From positions 124,001 through 188,000 of the forward strand of contig NZ_CP025228.1 in NCBI RefSeq assembly GCF_004102025.1: a stretch of DNA of 64,000 nucleotides, in the 5' to 3' direction. The notes below the pieces were generated by a model, which was not told where the DNA came from, made no database searches, and saw only the letters and a list, made by a program, of their open reading frames with translations. Below are positions 52,847 through 62,045 of the stretch, piece after piece (within the stretch, counting starts at the first letter, position 1; each line of letters begins with the position of its first letter). A program made the position numbers and the translations under genes. The stretch is from Actinomyces qiguomingii. Its GTDB lineage: Bacteria > Actinomycetota > Actinomycetes > Actinomycetales > Actinomycetaceae.

Positions 52847-52862
52847 GCGGGGGACGGCGTTC

Positions 52863-53273
52863 GTGAGCGACCGCCCCCTTCTGGTCTACTTCTCCTCCAC
52901 CTCGGAGAACACTCACCGCTTCGTTGGGCGTCTCGGCTACCCCAGTGTGCGCATACCGCTGCGCCCGGGGGATGAGCCGCTGAGCGTCCACGAGGAGTAC
53001 ATACTCGTTGTTCCGACCTATGGGGGTGGCGCCATCAAGGGGGCGGTGCCCAGGCAGGTCATCAAATTCCTCAACGACCCCCACAACCGATCGCTGTGCC
53101 GCGGCGTGATCGCCTCGGGCAACACCAACTTCGGCGAGGCCTACGGCATCGCCGGTGACATCATCGCCAGCAAGCTGAACGTGCCCTTCCTCTACCGGTA
53201 CGAGCTGCTGGGCACACCCACCGACGTCGAACGCGTCAAAGAAGGATTGGACAAGTTTTGGCAGACACGCTGA
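52863..53273 (+). CDS. nrdI: Flavoprotein NrdI
   Basis: 136 residues from GTG 52863, 16 bp after nrdH. The flavodoxin-like FMN site is seen as [14 protein letters not shown] near the start and [20 protein letters not shown] in the middle; [19 protein letters not shown] completes it. NrdI provides the oxidant that builds the dimanganese-tyrosyl radical cofactor in NrdF. Its end overlaps the nrdE start by 16 bp. Confidence 0.95.
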   Translation: MSDRPLLVYFSSTSENTHRFVGRLGYPSVRIPLRPGDEPLSVHEEYILVVPTYGGGAIKGAVPRQVIKFLNDPHNRSLCRGVIASGNTNFGEAYGIAGDIIASKLNVPFLYRYELLGTPTDVERVKEGLDKFWQTR

Positions 53274-55447
53274 CGGATACGACGAGCTTCCCGCTCGCGG
53301 CGGCGCCGGAGTCGCGGGCGGCCGCGTCGTCGGTACCGGACCTCGACTACCACGCCCTGAACGCCAAGCTGAACCTGTACGACGCGAACGGCATGATCCA
53401 GTTCGACGCCGACCGGGAGGCCACGCGCCAGTACTTCCTCCAGCACGTCAATGACAACACCGTCACCTTCCCCTCCCTGGAGGACAAGCTGGAGTACCTG
53501 GTGCGAGAGGGCTACTACGAGCAGCAGGTGCTGGACCGCTACCGCCCCGAGTTCGTCAAGTCCGCCTTCAAGGCCGCCTACGCCTACGACTACCGTTTCG
53601 AGACCTTCCTGGGCGCCTTCAAGTACTACACCTCCTACACGCTCAAGACCTTCGACGGCAAGCGCTACCTGGAGCGTTTCGAGGACCGCGTCACCATGGT
53701 CGCCCTGGCTCTGGGCGACGGCGATGAGTCGCTGGCGCTGGACCTGATCGGTGAGATGATGTCGGGCCGCTTCCAGCCGGCCACCCCCACCTTCCTCAAT
53801 GAGGGCAAGGCCCAGCGCGGCGAGCCCGTCTCCTGCTTCCTGGTGCGTATCGAGGACAACATGGAGTCGATCTCCCGCGGCATCAACTCCGCCCTGCAGC
53901 TGTCCAAGCGGGGCGGCGGTGTCGCCCTGCTGCTGAGCAACCTGCGGGAGATGGGTGCCCCCATCAAGCGCATCGAGAACCAGTCCAGCGGCGTGATCCC
54001 GGTGATGAAGCTGCTGGAGGACTCCTTCTCCTACGCCAACCAGCTGGGCGCACGGCAGGGTGCCGGCGCCGTCTATCTGCACGCCCACCACCCGGATATC
54101 CTGCGATTCCTGGACACCAAGCGGGAGAACGCGGATGAGAAGATCCGCATCAAGACCCTCTCGCTCGGCGTCGTCATCCCGGACATCACCTTCGAGCTGG
54201 CCCGCGCGAACGAGGACATGTACCTGTTCAGCCCCTACGACGTCGAGCGCGTCTACGGGCTGCCCTTCGCGGACATCAACGTCACCGAGAAGTACCGCGA
54301 GCTGGTGGCCGACGAGCGCATCCGCAAGGACAAGATCAACGCTCGCCAGTTCTTCCAGACACTGGCCGAGATCCAGTTCGAGTCCGGCTACCCCTACGTC
54401 ATGTTCGAGGACACGGTCAACCGCGCCAACCCGATCAAGGGCAAGGTGGTCATGTCCAACCTGTGCTCGGAGATCCTGCAGGTGTCCGAGCCGAGCGTGC
54501 TCAATGAGGACCTGTCCTACGCCCACGTCGGCAAGGACATCTCCTGCAACCTGGGCTCCTTGAACATCGCCAAGACCATGGAGTCCCCGGACTTCGCCCG
54601 CACCATCCGCACCGCCGTGCGCGGGCTGACCGCGGTCTCCGACCAGACGGAGCTGGAGTCGGTGCCGTCGATCAACCGCGGCAACCGCGAGTCCCACGCG
54701 ATCGGCCTGGGCCAGATGAACCTGCACGGGTTCCTTGCGCGTGAGGGAATCCACTACGGGTCCGAGGAGGGGCTGGACTTCACCAACGTCTACTTCGCCT
54801 CCGTGCTGTTCGCGGCGTTGACCGCATCGCACGAGCTGGCCGTGGAGCGCGGGGAGACCTTCGTCGGCTTTGAGGACTCCAAGTACGCCTCTGGGGAGTT
54901 CTTCGACAAGTACCTGACCCAGGACTTCGTTCCGGTTACCGAGCGGGTCCGGGAGGTCTTCGCAGCATCGTCGGTGCACGTGCCCACGCGCGCGGACTGG
55001 GCGGAGCTGGCGGGCAAGATCAAGCGCGACGGCATCTACAACCGCAACCTCCAGGCGGTGCCGCCCACCGGGTCGATCTCCTACATCAACCACTCCACCT
55101 CCTCGATCCACCCGATCGTCGCCAAGATCGAGATCCGCAAGGAGGGCAAGATCGGGCGCGTCTACTACCCGGCGCCCTACATGACCAACGACAACCTCGA
55201 GTTCTACGAGGACGCCTATGAGATCGGCCCCGAGAAGATCATCGACACCTACGCCGCCGCCACCCAGCACGTGGACCAGGGGCTGAGTCTGACGCTGTTC
55301 TTCCCGGACACTGCTACCACCCGCGACGTCAACCGCGCGCAGATCTACGCCTGGCGCAAGGGCATCAAGTCGCTGTACTACATCCGCCTGCGCCAGGCGG
55401 CGCTGACCGGCACCGAGGTGGAGGGCTGCGTTTCCTGCATGCTGTAA
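53258..55447 (+). CDS. nrdE: Class Ib ribonucleoside-diphosphate reductase, alpha subunit
   Basis: 729-residue catalytic subunit converting ribonucleoside diphosphates to deoxy forms. It starts with TTG 53258 inside nrdI. Active-site elements are visible: [10 protein letters not shown] (first redox Cys), SNLCSEIL with the Asn, radical Cys and Glu, SCNLGSLN (second redox Cys), and the C-terminal pair CVSCML that passes electrons from NrdH. The N-terminus lacks the large ATP-cone of class Ia enzymes, fitting NrdE. Residues about 620-640 ([17 protein letters not shown]) contact the phosphate. The partner gene nrdF is not found in the 8.5 kb that follow. Confidence 0.96.
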   Translation: MADTLTDTTSFPLAAAPESRAAASSVPDLDYHALNAKLNLYDANGMIQFDADREATRQYFLQHVNDNTVTFPSLEDKLEYLVREGYYEQQVLDRYRPEFVKSAFKAAYAYDYRFETFLGAFKYYTSYTLKTFDGKRYLERFEDRVTMVALALGDGDESLALDLIGEMMSGRFQPATPTFLNEGKAQRGEPVSCFLVRIEDNMESISRGINSALQLSKRGGGVALLLSNLREMGAPIKRIENQSSGVIPVMKLLEDSFSYANQLGARQGAGAVYLHAHHPDILRFLDTKRENADEKIRIKTLSLGVVIPDITFELARANEDMYLFSPYDVERVYGLPFADINVTEKYRELVADERIRKDKINARQFFQTLAEIQFESGYPYVMFEDTVNRANPIKGKVVMSNLCSEILQVSEPSVLNEDLSYAHVGKDISCNLGSLNIAKTMESPDFARTIRTAVRGLTAVSDQTELESVPSINRGNRESHAIGLGQMNLHGFLAREGIHYGSEEGLDFTNVYFASVLFAALTASHELAVERGETFVGFEDSKYASGEFFDKYLTQDFVPVTERVREVFAASSVHVPTRADWAELAGKIKRDGIYNRNLQAVPPTGSISYINHSTSSIHPIVAKIEIRKEGKIGRVYYPAPYMTNDNLEFYEDAYEIGPEKIIDTYAAATQHVDQGLSLTLFFPDTATTRDVNRAQIYAWRKGIKSLYYIRLRQAALTGTEVEGCVSCML

Positions 55448-55911
55448 GGCTGTGCCCGAATGAGGCGTTGAGTTGAGGCGCTCCGGTGGTGGCGATTCGG
55501 ACGTGAAGGCGGCCATCGGGCGAATCCGGTACGCGAAACCCGGCTCGCCCACCGTCCGGAAGGCTGCCGGGTCCACTTCGCAGGCCTGCTGCCCTGAGCG
55601 GTGAGCAGCTTCTTATGTTGCCAGCGCCAACGGCGCGACGGGGCTTCGGCACTACAGTGCTACGGCGTTGCGGCGTTGCGGCGTTACGGCGCCAGTTTCC
55701 GGGCAAGGTGGTGTGTGGCGCTCGACGAAACCTAGGCGGAGGCTGCCCGTGCCGGATGCAGCCACGCGTTACTCGGTCGAACGCATATGGGCCAGGGGGG
55801 AAGTTGTCCGGGAGCAGGCGTTGAGGCTTCTACCGGTTTGGGATGTGCGGGTTGGGATGGTGTCTGGGATGTGTGGCTGTTGCGGTTCGGTCGGCAGCCC
55901 CGCACAGGGTT

Positions 55912-56025
55912 CTATTTGGACCGCCTAGCTGCGCTTGGACCGCGCCAGACGCACTCCCGGACAGTTCAACCCAAAGTAGGAGTGCGGTCCAACCGCAGGT
56001 TCGTGATCCAAGTAGGAGCGCGGGA
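55912..56025 (+). repeat. Dispersed intergenic repeat, copy 4 (diverged)
   Basis: TATTTGGACCGCCTAGC, GCTTGGACCGCGCCAGACGC, GCGGTCCAACCGCAGG and GATCCAAGTAGGAGCG keep the order of heptamers of copies 1 and 3, with more changes. The end motif ACTGGAAGAGCC occurs separately at about 56505. Confidence 0.65.
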
Positions 56026-56208
56026 GTGCGGGACAGGTGCGGCGCCGGTCCCGGCTGGCCTCGCCGCGGCCAGTCAGCGCGCCGGGCGCCGGGCGGAGCC
56101 GAGAGTCCCGGGTGGACGTAAACCGGCTGTGCTGGTCGCCGTCGAATACGGCAACGCCTTGGAGAGTTCCGGGCGGACGCGAACCAGATCCCCGGGGTGT
56201 TGGATTCC

Positions 56209-56359
56209 GGGGGCGACCGCGGGTGCGTGGGGGCGTGGCCATCAGTGGCGTGGCGGAGCGGCGGCGATGCGGGGCGACCGCGGGTGCGCGGGGGCCTGTA
56301 CTCCCACGTGACGGCATCAGGCGGGGTGGGCGGGGCGACCGCGGGTGCGCGGGGGCCTG
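56209..56359. repeat. Three 28-bp direct repeats with exact 61-bp period, CRISPR-like
   Basis: Units at 56210-56237, 56271-56298 and 56332-56359 share GGGGCGACCGCGGGTGCG then a T or C and GGGGGC(G/C)TG. The two 33-bp intervals are unrelated to each other. A 28/33 layout is that of type I-E arrays. The complement (CCCCGCGCACCCGCGG core) resembles I-E stems. A second pair, GAGAGT(C/T)CCGGG(T/C)GGACG at 56100 and 56162, has a 62-bp period. No cas genes. High GC makes chance likeness easier. Confidence 0.45.
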
Positions 56360-56535
56360 GCCACCCACGCAGCTGACCGTTGGTGCTCGTTGCCGTGCGT
56401 GGCGGCCCGAACCCACGGCGGAGCGCCCGGGCGTACACCACCGACAGTCAACAGCCCCCAACCCAACAGGCCGGCAGCGCGCAGCACTGCCGGCACCCTC
56501 AAACTGGAAGAGCCGTGTTGGGGCCGGGGCCGGTG

Positions 56536-56668
56536 GGTTTACTACTCCGGTTGGGGCTCTACTACTCCGGTTCGGGCTCTACTACGCCACTTAGGTGTTT
56601 GTTGAAGTCCTCTGGACCGTTCAGCAGAGTCCTAAGTGGCGTACTCAACGGTGAAGTGGCGTAGTAGA
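56536..56668. repeat. Palindromic repeat related to the one at 41.2 kb
   Basis: TTTACTACTCCGGTT occurs twice in tandem, then TACGCCACTTAGG pairs with CCTAAGTGGCGTA about 35 bases later, and GTGGCGTAGTAGAGG closes the structure. The ACTACTCCGGTT words are shared with 41187-41270. Confidence 0.65.
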
Positions 56669-57103
56669 GGTCCCGGCGGGGTAGGTGGGTGTTCGCGTTG
56701 GTGCTTGCCAGGGGCGTTGGTGGTCGGTGGTGCTGGTTGGGTGCAGTTCAGTGTCCGGGTGGTCGGTGGTGTTGGCTGGGGGGAGGCTGGTGGTGTCCGG
56801 GAGTGTGGTTTGCGGTGCTGGTGTGGTGTGTGTGGCTGGTGGGGTGTTGGTGGGGTGTGGCGGTGAGGTTGCGATTTGGTCTACGGTACAAAGTTTGGTG
56901 CGTTTTGACCCCGACTTTTCCGCATGACTTCGTTGAAAGTTGGTGGCTGGAGGGGTCATGGGGGATGTCGGTGGCGCTTGGCTTGTTTTCAACGAAAGGT
57001 GGTAGTTTTGAGGTGGTGTTAGCCGGTCTCGTGGGGTGCTTGCGGGGTCGGTGGCGATCTGGCCTCTGGAAGTGGCGGTATGACGCGGTTTCCAGAGGCA
57101 GGG

Positions 57104-57484
57104 GTCAGGAAGCACCTCGCACCTCCAGGTGCATTGAGACAGCAGCGTCAGTGCTGGCCACCGAAAAACGGAGCGGTCAGGAAGCACCTCGCACCTCCAG
57201 GTGCATTGAGACCGACCACTCCAGGTGGGTGGATCCATCATACGGGTTGTCAGGAAGCACCTCGCACCTCCAGGTGCATTGAGACCCTTCTACCCGTCGC
57301 TCTACCCACCCGGTCTTGCCGTCAGGAAGCACCTCGCACCTCCAGGTGCATTGAGACGCTGGGGGGCGCCCGTTGAGCTGGAAGACCAGGGCGTCAGGAA
57401 GCACCTTGCACCTCCAGGTGCATTGAGACCGGCACGCATCTGCCGCGTTTTGCGTCTCGAAGACAAGTCAGGAAGCACCTCGCA
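57104..57484 (+). CRISPR. CRISPR array: five 37-bp repeats, a truncated sixth, five spacers
   Basis: Repeat GTCAGGAAGCACCTCGCA plus CCTCCAGGTGCATTGAGAC, at 57104-57140, 57176-57212, 57249-57285, 57321-57357 and 57393-57429. The fifth has one C-to-T change. The sixth (57467-57484) matches only the first 18 bases. Spacers are 35, 36, 35, 35 and 37 bp and all differ. The repeat contains a GCACCT-CC-AGGTGC hairpin and ends in ATTGAGAC, like the ATTGAAAC end of many type I and III repeats. Decay at the right end puts the leader on the left. No cas gene is in the window, so the type is undetermined. Confidence 0.95.
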
Positions 57485-58188
57485 TCCCCGCTGGCTGGTT
57501 AGGCGGTGGGTGTCGGCTGGTCCCGACTCCGCGTCGCTGCCGCGAGGTTCTCCGGCGGCCGATCTCGACGCCAGAGTCCGGCGATGAGATGTGCTGCTCG
57601 CGTGCTGACGACTAGCGAGTGACGGCTCGGTGCCTCGCGTTGGGCGGCGGGCCGGGCCGGAGCTTCGGGGCGCACGCAATGGCCATCAGGGCAAACCCAC
57701 CCAATTCCCGGTTTCCCTTGGAAGTACGCGGAACCCGCTTCTGGGGCAGAATCCGGTGGTATCGCTCCAGCGTGCAGCGGGGTCCGCGATGCACGCTGGA
57801 GCACTGTCATGACACTCCGATCGGCGGTGAGATCCGCGTAATCACGCGGATTCCTCCACGGCGCTCGCTCCTGAAGCGTGCAGACCCATCGCGCACACCC
57901 GCGCAACACCACCCAGCAGGCGTTCCGGCCACGCCAACCACCGACACCAGCACCCGCACCACACTCCCAGACCGGAAGAGCCCGAAAGGGTGCATGGGGG
58001 CCCGACCTGCGCAATACGAAACACGACCTTGGGGTGCGTTTTACGACCCCGGGGTGGTCGTCAAACGCACCCCAAGGTCGTAAAACGTCACGAAGGTCGT
58101 TGAAGATCCCGCCACGGTCGTGCGGCACACAGCGTGCAACGGCCAACCGGGGACCCTGACCCTGCCGGTGGGCGCATACCCTTGACCC
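57485..58188. other. Gene-free region with hairpins after the CRISPR array
   Basis: Nothing coding is convincing. Features: hairpin CTCCAGCGTGCA/TGCACGCTGGAG (57765-57776, 57790-57801), small hairpin ATCCGCGT-AATC-ACGCGGAT (57832-57851), the dispersed end motif ACCGGAAGAGCC (about 57975) and the long hairpin at 58023-58081. Confidence 0.6.
58023..58081. repeat. Perfect 19-bp inverted repeat
   Basis: ACGACCTTGGGGTGCGTTT (58023-58041) and its exact complement (58063-58081) surround a 21-base loop that itself repeats ACGACCCC/GGGGTGGTCGT. It lies about 110 bp before the SMP-30 gene. It could be a terminator, a binding site or a palindromic mobile repeat. Confidence 0.75.
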
Positions 58189-59067
58189 ATGCGAGCCCAA
58201 CGCATCACCGACACCATCGCCTACCACGCCGAAGGCCCCTGCTGGTGGGAGGCCACCGGGCGGCTCCGCTTCGTTGACATGCTTGCCGGCGCCGTCGTCG
58301 AACTGGACGATGCCGCCGACGGCGGACACCGCCGCCTGCCCGTCGGCTCCCCGGTTGCCTCCGTGATCCGCCCCCGCGCCGGCGGCGGTGCGATCGTCGC
58401 CACCGAACACGGGATCTCCCTGTGTCGCCGCGAGGACCTGAGTGACCTCGCCCCCGCGGCGACGCTTTTCGCGGACCCGTCCGTGCGCACCAACGAGGGC
58501 GGCTGCGACCCGGGCGGCCGCTTCTGGATCGGCACCATGCCGTATGCCAAGACCCCCGGCGACGCCACCATGTACCGGTGGGACGGCCCCGGCACGGAGC
58601 CGCTGACCGCCTGGGGCGGCGCCACCATCTGCAACGGCCTCGGCTTCTCCCCCGACTCCCGCACCGCCTACTGGACGGACACGCCCACCGGCACCGTCGT
58701 AGTCATGGACTACCGGCCCGACGACGCCGACCGCGGCGGCCTGACCGATCCGCGCCCCTTCGTGTCAATCGACCCCGCCGCCGGCCATCCGGACGGGCTG
58801 TGCGTGGACGCCGACGGCGGGGTGTGGGTGGCTCTGAACGGCGGGGCGGCCGTGCACCGCTACGGACCCGACGGCGGCCTGGACGCCGTCGTCGAGCTGC
58901 CGGTGCGGCAGGTTACCGCCTGCACCTTCGGCGGCTACGACTACACAACCCTGTTCATCACCACCTCCCGTGAGGACCTGCCCGCCGACGTCGAGCCCGC
59001 CGCCGGCTCCATCTTCGCCGTGGAGCCGGGTGTGCGCGGGTTGGCGCCCCTGCCCTTCGCCCAATAA
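58189..59067 (+). CDS. SMP-30/gluconolactonase family protein
   Basis: 292-residue six-bladed beta-propeller, likely a calcium- or zinc-dependent sugar lactonase. Metal ligands expected in the family are seen: the Glu in YHAEGPCWW near the start, the Asn in CNGLGFSPDSRTAYWTDT, and the Asp in HPDGLCVDADGGVWVAL. RTNEGGCDPGGRFWIGTM is the substrate/metal segment of the third blade, and FGGYDYTTLFITTS the last blade. No signal peptide, hence cytoplasmic. ATG 58189. The natural lactone is unknown. Confidence 0.88.
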   Translation: MRAQRITDTIAYHAEGPCWWEATGRLRFVDMLAGAVVELDDAADGGHRRLPVGSPVASVIRPRAGGGAIVATEHGISLCRREDLSDLAPAATLFADPSVRTNEGGCDPGGRFWIGTMPYAKTPGDATMYRWDGPGTEPLTAWGGATICNGLGFSPDSRTAYWTDTPTGTVVVMDYRPDDADRGGLTDPRPFVSIDPAAGHPDGLCVDADGGVWVALNGGAAVHRYGPDGGLDAVVELPVRQVTACTFGGYDYTTLFITTSREDLPADVEPAAGSIFAVEPGVRGLAPLPFAQ

Positions 59068-59074
59068 GTACAGA

Positions 59075-59121
59075 GCCGCCTCCGGGCATCGGGGTATGGA
59101 TATCCCGTGCCCGGAGACGGC
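59075..59121. terminator. Bidirectional hairpin terminator
   Basis: GCCGCCTCCGGGCA (59075-59088) and TGCCCGGAGACGGC (59108-59121) form a 14-bp stem with one mismatch between two convergent genes. Confidence 0.7.
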
Positions 59122-59148
59122 TGTGGCTCATGCCCGCCTCATCGCGGC

Positions 59149-59751
59149 CTAGCGGTGGAAGCGCTCCTTCAGCCGGGAGATGCGCTCCTCCCAGGCCTCC
59201 TTGCGCTCCTGACGCCGTTCCTGGCGCATGACCCGGGTGGCCTCGCGGTGCGCCGCCTCCGTGGCGGCCTGCGCCGCCTCAAGCTCGGCCAGCACCTCAT
59301 CGGCGGGACGCCGCACCACCACGCCGTCCAGCGGGGCGACCAACCCGTCCAGCACCTCCTCGGCATATTCACGGGTCTCGGCGAAGATCGCCGTCGTGCC
59401 CGCGGGCAGGCGCGAACTGAACTCGCCGATGGCCGTCTCGGCGCGGTTGATGCGTCCCACATCAACGAATCCCCCGGCCAGAGCGCCAGCGCCCCAGCCC
59501 AGCAGCATCCCCAACGGCCCGCCCAGAATGCCGATGACCATGCCGATCAGGCCGCCGGAGAAGGCGCCGTCGCCGATGCGGGAATCGGCGCCCTCGGCCA
59601 GATGCAGATGGCCGTCCGGCTCCCGTTCGGCGATGATGGCGGCCGGAACGGAAATCCTGTCCGCCTGCGCCGCCTGTCGGATGTCACTGAGTGCCTCGTA
59701 AGCCTTGCTGGATTCCGCGAAGGTCACGACGACGAAGTTGTGCATGGTCAT
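59149..59751 (-). CDS. DUF1269-like membrane-associated protein
   Basis: 200 residues from ATG 59751; AGGAG lies eight bases upstream, whereas the longer frame to 59805 has no such site. Two alpha/beta segments (FVVVTFAESSKAYEALSDIR; AIFAETREYAEEVLDGLVAP) flank a Gly-rich hydrophobic hairpin (GGLIGMVIGILGGPLGMLLG), the DUF1269 layout. The C-terminus is a charged coiled coil (RQERRQERKEAWEERISRLK). Function unknown; family members are often stress-related. Confidence 0.8.
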   Translation of the reverse strand: MTMHNFVVVTFAESSKAYEALSDIRQAAQADRISVPAAIIAEREPDGHLHLAEGADSRIGDGAFSGGLIGMVIGILGGPLGMLLGWGAGALAGGFVDVGRINRAETAIGEFSSRLPAGTTAIFAETREYAEEVLDGLVAPLDGVVVRRPADEVLAELEAAQAATEAAHREATRVMRQERRQERKEAWEERISRLKERFHR

Positions 59752-60025
59752 GATGCTGACTCCTGCCTCATTAGTCGGTTGACGGCCCGTAAGGGCTGGT
59801 GACAAGGAAAGTAAACATCTCCTGCTAGGGGGTTGTTAGAGGAATGGGGTGACTTCGGGCATTCTAGTAGTATTTTCTTGGCAATGCCCCGGGCGGCTAT
59901 GAGCATTCGTGCAGATTTTGGTCAGTGCATGGCAAGAATCGCGGGGCGGACGCGTGCGCACGACTTCATGGAGCGTCCGAGTGTTCGTCCAGGAGACGGC
60001 GAGTCGCACCCTTGACAATGCCCGC

Positions 60026-61342
60026 GTGGACCCGCTGCTGCGCAACTGCCTGCTCGTGTTGACATTCATTCTGATAGGCGCCTGCTTCTCGGCCTCCGAG
60101 ATGGCGCTGGTGTCACTGCGCCCAACCCAGGTGGATGAGCTGGCCCGACGTGGTGGCGCCGGAGAGGTGGTCAAGAATCTGACAGCGGATTCCAATCAGT
60201 TCCTGTCCGCGGTCCAGGTGGGCGTGACAATAGCCGGCTTCTTCTCTGCCTCATTCGGGGCCGCCCAGATCACCCCTGCACTGGTGCCCGTGTTGACGGC
60301 CGCGGGGATGGGCGACGCGGCGGCCTTAGCGGTCGCGTTCATAGGGGTCACGCTGCTGATCTCCTACCTGTCGGTGGTGGTGGGGGAGCTGGTGCCCAAG
60401 CGCATCGCCATGCAGTCGGCCCGCACTGTCGCGCTGCTGGCTGCGCGCCCGCTCGCAGCCATCACTGCGGCGTTGCGACCGGTGATCTGGCTTCTGGGAG
60501 CCTCCACCAACGGCGTGCTGCGCCTGCTGGGCAAGGACCCCGCGGCGCGGATCGAATCGGTGGGACTGGGGGAGCTGCGCACCCTGATACAGGCGCAGGA
60601 GGCCCTGGGCGCGGAGGAGCGGCGGATGGTGGTGGACCTGCTCTCGGTGGGGGAGCGCACGGTGGCGGAGGTGATGACGCCCCGCACCGAGGTGGAGTTT
60701 GTTGCCGCCGAGCTCTCGTTGGCCGCTGCCCGTAAGGCGCTGTCGGGCCTGGAGCACTCCCGCTACCCGGTGCGCCGGGGGCGGGATGATGACGACGTCG
60801 TCGGCTACGTGCACCTGCGAGACCTGCTCGCACCCGCCGACGACGCCCGCACGGTTGGGGAAATCGCCCGCAGCATTCTGCTGCTTCCGGCTACCGTGCC
60901 GGTGGTGTCAGCGTTGACGCAGATGCGCGCGGGTCACGCGCATATCGCCCTGGTGGTGGATGAGTACGGAGGCACCGACGGGATCGTCACCTTGGAGGAC
61001 GTCGTCGAGGAGTTCACCGGGCAGATCGCCGACGAGTACGACCGGGAGGAGCCGGCTGTCGTACGCCGCGGCGACGTCGTCGTGATCGACGGCTTAACCG
61101 CCCGCGCGGAGGTGGCCAGGGCTTTGGGGCATGAACTGCCCGCCGGACCCTACGACACCCTGGGCGGCTTCGTCATGGCCGAGCTGGGGCGGATGCCGCG
61201 GGCGGGCGACGTCGTCTCCTGGGAGCGCCTGCGCCTGAAGGTGATCGCCATGGACGGCCGCCGGGTGGGCAAGGTGGAGGTCGCCTCACCCGACCCGTCG
61301 GCGGGCCGTCACCCCGGGGGCAGGGGTCAGGACGCGTGCTGA
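60026..61342 (+). CDS. CNNM/CBS-domain membrane protein (CorC/HlyC family)
   Basis: 438 residues from GTG 60026; a GTG at 59909 would add 39 residues that do not look like the family, so it is less likely. N-terminal CNNM domain with about four helices (CLLVLTFILIGACFSASEMA, with the SASEMA motif; SVVVGELVPKRIA). A CBS pair follows (VAEVMTPRTEVEFV; LVVDEYGGTDGIVTLEDVVE), then the CorC_HlyC C-terminal domain (VVVIDGLTARAEVARALG). Homologues mediate magnesium/cobalt efflux; the old name hemolysin is misleading. Its 3' end overlaps the convergent TspO gene by 16 bp. Confidence 0.88.
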   Translation: MDPLLRNCLLVLTFILIGACFSASEMALVSLRPTQVDELARRGGAGEVVKNLTADSNQFLSAVQVGVTIAGFFSASFGAAQITPALVPVLTAAGMGDAAALAVAFIGVTLLISYLSVVVGELVPKRIAMQSARTVALLAARPLAAITAALRPVIWLLGASTNGVLRLLGKDPAARIESVGLGELRTLIQAQEALGAEERRMVVDLLSVGERTVAEVMTPRTEVEFVAAELSLAAARKALSGLEHSRYPVRRGRDDDDVVGYVHLRDLLAPADDARTVGEIARSILLLPATVPVVSALTQMRAGHAHIALVVDEYGGTDGIVTLEDVVEEFTGQIADEYDREEPAVVRRGDVVVIDGLTARAEVARALGHELPAGPYDTLGGFVMAELGRMPRAGDVVSWERLRLKVIAMDGRRVGKVEVASPDPSAGRHPGGRGQDAC

Positions 61343-61848
61343 CCGGATGTGCGGACGTTCAGCCTCCAAACCGTGCAGGACAGCGCCGTCGCGAAGGCGG
61401 TCCAGGCCGCGTACGGCGCCAGGGCCGCACCGCGGGCCTGGCTCACCTTGAAGACACGGCGGGTCAGATCGGCCGAGCTGGCGGCGAGCGTCCCCGCCCA
61501 GGCGGCGGCAAGCATCGGCTGCTTGGCCTGGAAGAAGGCCCAGCTCCAGCCGCCATTGAGGGCCAGGTTCGCCACGGTCGCCGCCAGGAACCGGTTCGCC
61601 TCCTTGTTGCTGCCCGTGAGATCGCCGGCCTGCCACAGGTCGGCCAGGGTGAGGCCGGTGGTCAGGGCGATGTCCGTGTACAGCGTGGTCCAGGCGATCG
61701 GAAACACCTCATTGGGAGGATTCCACTCCGGCTTCTTGAGGCTCTCGTAGTATTCGCCTCCGGGGTCGGAGGCGGCGGTTCCCGCCGCTGCCGTGACCGC
61801 CACCAGGGCGGATGTGGTCAGCAGTGCCTTCAGCTTCAGATGTGCCAT
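61327..61848 (-). CDS. TspO/MBR family tryptophan-rich sensory protein
   Basis: 173-residue integral membrane protein of the translocator family, which binds tetrapyrroles and other ligands. Signature segments: YYESLKKPEWNPPNEVFPIA with WTTLY, then LNGGWSWAFF and PYAAWTAFATALSCTVWRLN. Five helices are expected; the first (LLTTSALVAVTAAAGTAA) might be mistaken for a signal peptide. ATG 61848. Convergent and overlapping with the CNNM/CBS gene. Confidence 0.88.
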   Translation of the reverse strand: MAHLKLKALLTTSALVAVTAAAGTAASDPGGEYYESLKKPEWNPPNEVFPIAWTTLYTDIALTTGLTLADLWQAGDLTGSNKEANRFLAATVANLALNGGWSWAFFQAKQPMLAAAWAGTLAASSADLTRRVFKVSQARGAALAPYAAWTAFATALSCTVWRLNVRTSGQHAS

Positions 61849-62045
61849 TGGAATGCTCTCCGTAGGTTTCGCGTACCCGCTTTTCGAGTACTGCTTTATG
61901 GAGGCTATTGAGCCGAGGTGGACAGGACCCCGGCGTGGGCGAACAGGTGCGTGGATAGGTGCCAGGCAGTCGCGGAGGACCGCCTGGAGCCAGGCTGATG
62001 CATCTGAGCTTAAGCGCGGCGGCTGACGAATCCGCGCCGGGCCGG

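Larger units (their letters stand above)
55448..57103. other. Long gene-free region with several repeat types
   Basis: I see no credible gene in these 1.65 kb. It contains a GCGGCGTT minisatellite near 55670, a dispersed repeat (55912-56025), direct repeat pairs with 61-62 bp spacing (56099-56187, 56209-56359), a palindrome (56536-56668), a G/T-rich stretch on the plus strand (about 56660-56880) and an inverted repeat TTCGTTGAAA/TTTCAACGAA (56929-56938, 56987-56996). The last ~150 bp would be the CRISPR leader. Confidence 0.65.

Noticed and set aside
53192..55576. 794-residue minus-strand frame opposite nrdE
   Set aside because: Val/Leu/Gly/Asp-rich mirror of a highly expressed GC-rich gene; nrdE is certain.
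57080..57587. Frames through the CRISPR array repeating KHLAPPGALR
   Set aside because: They are translations of the repeat itself.
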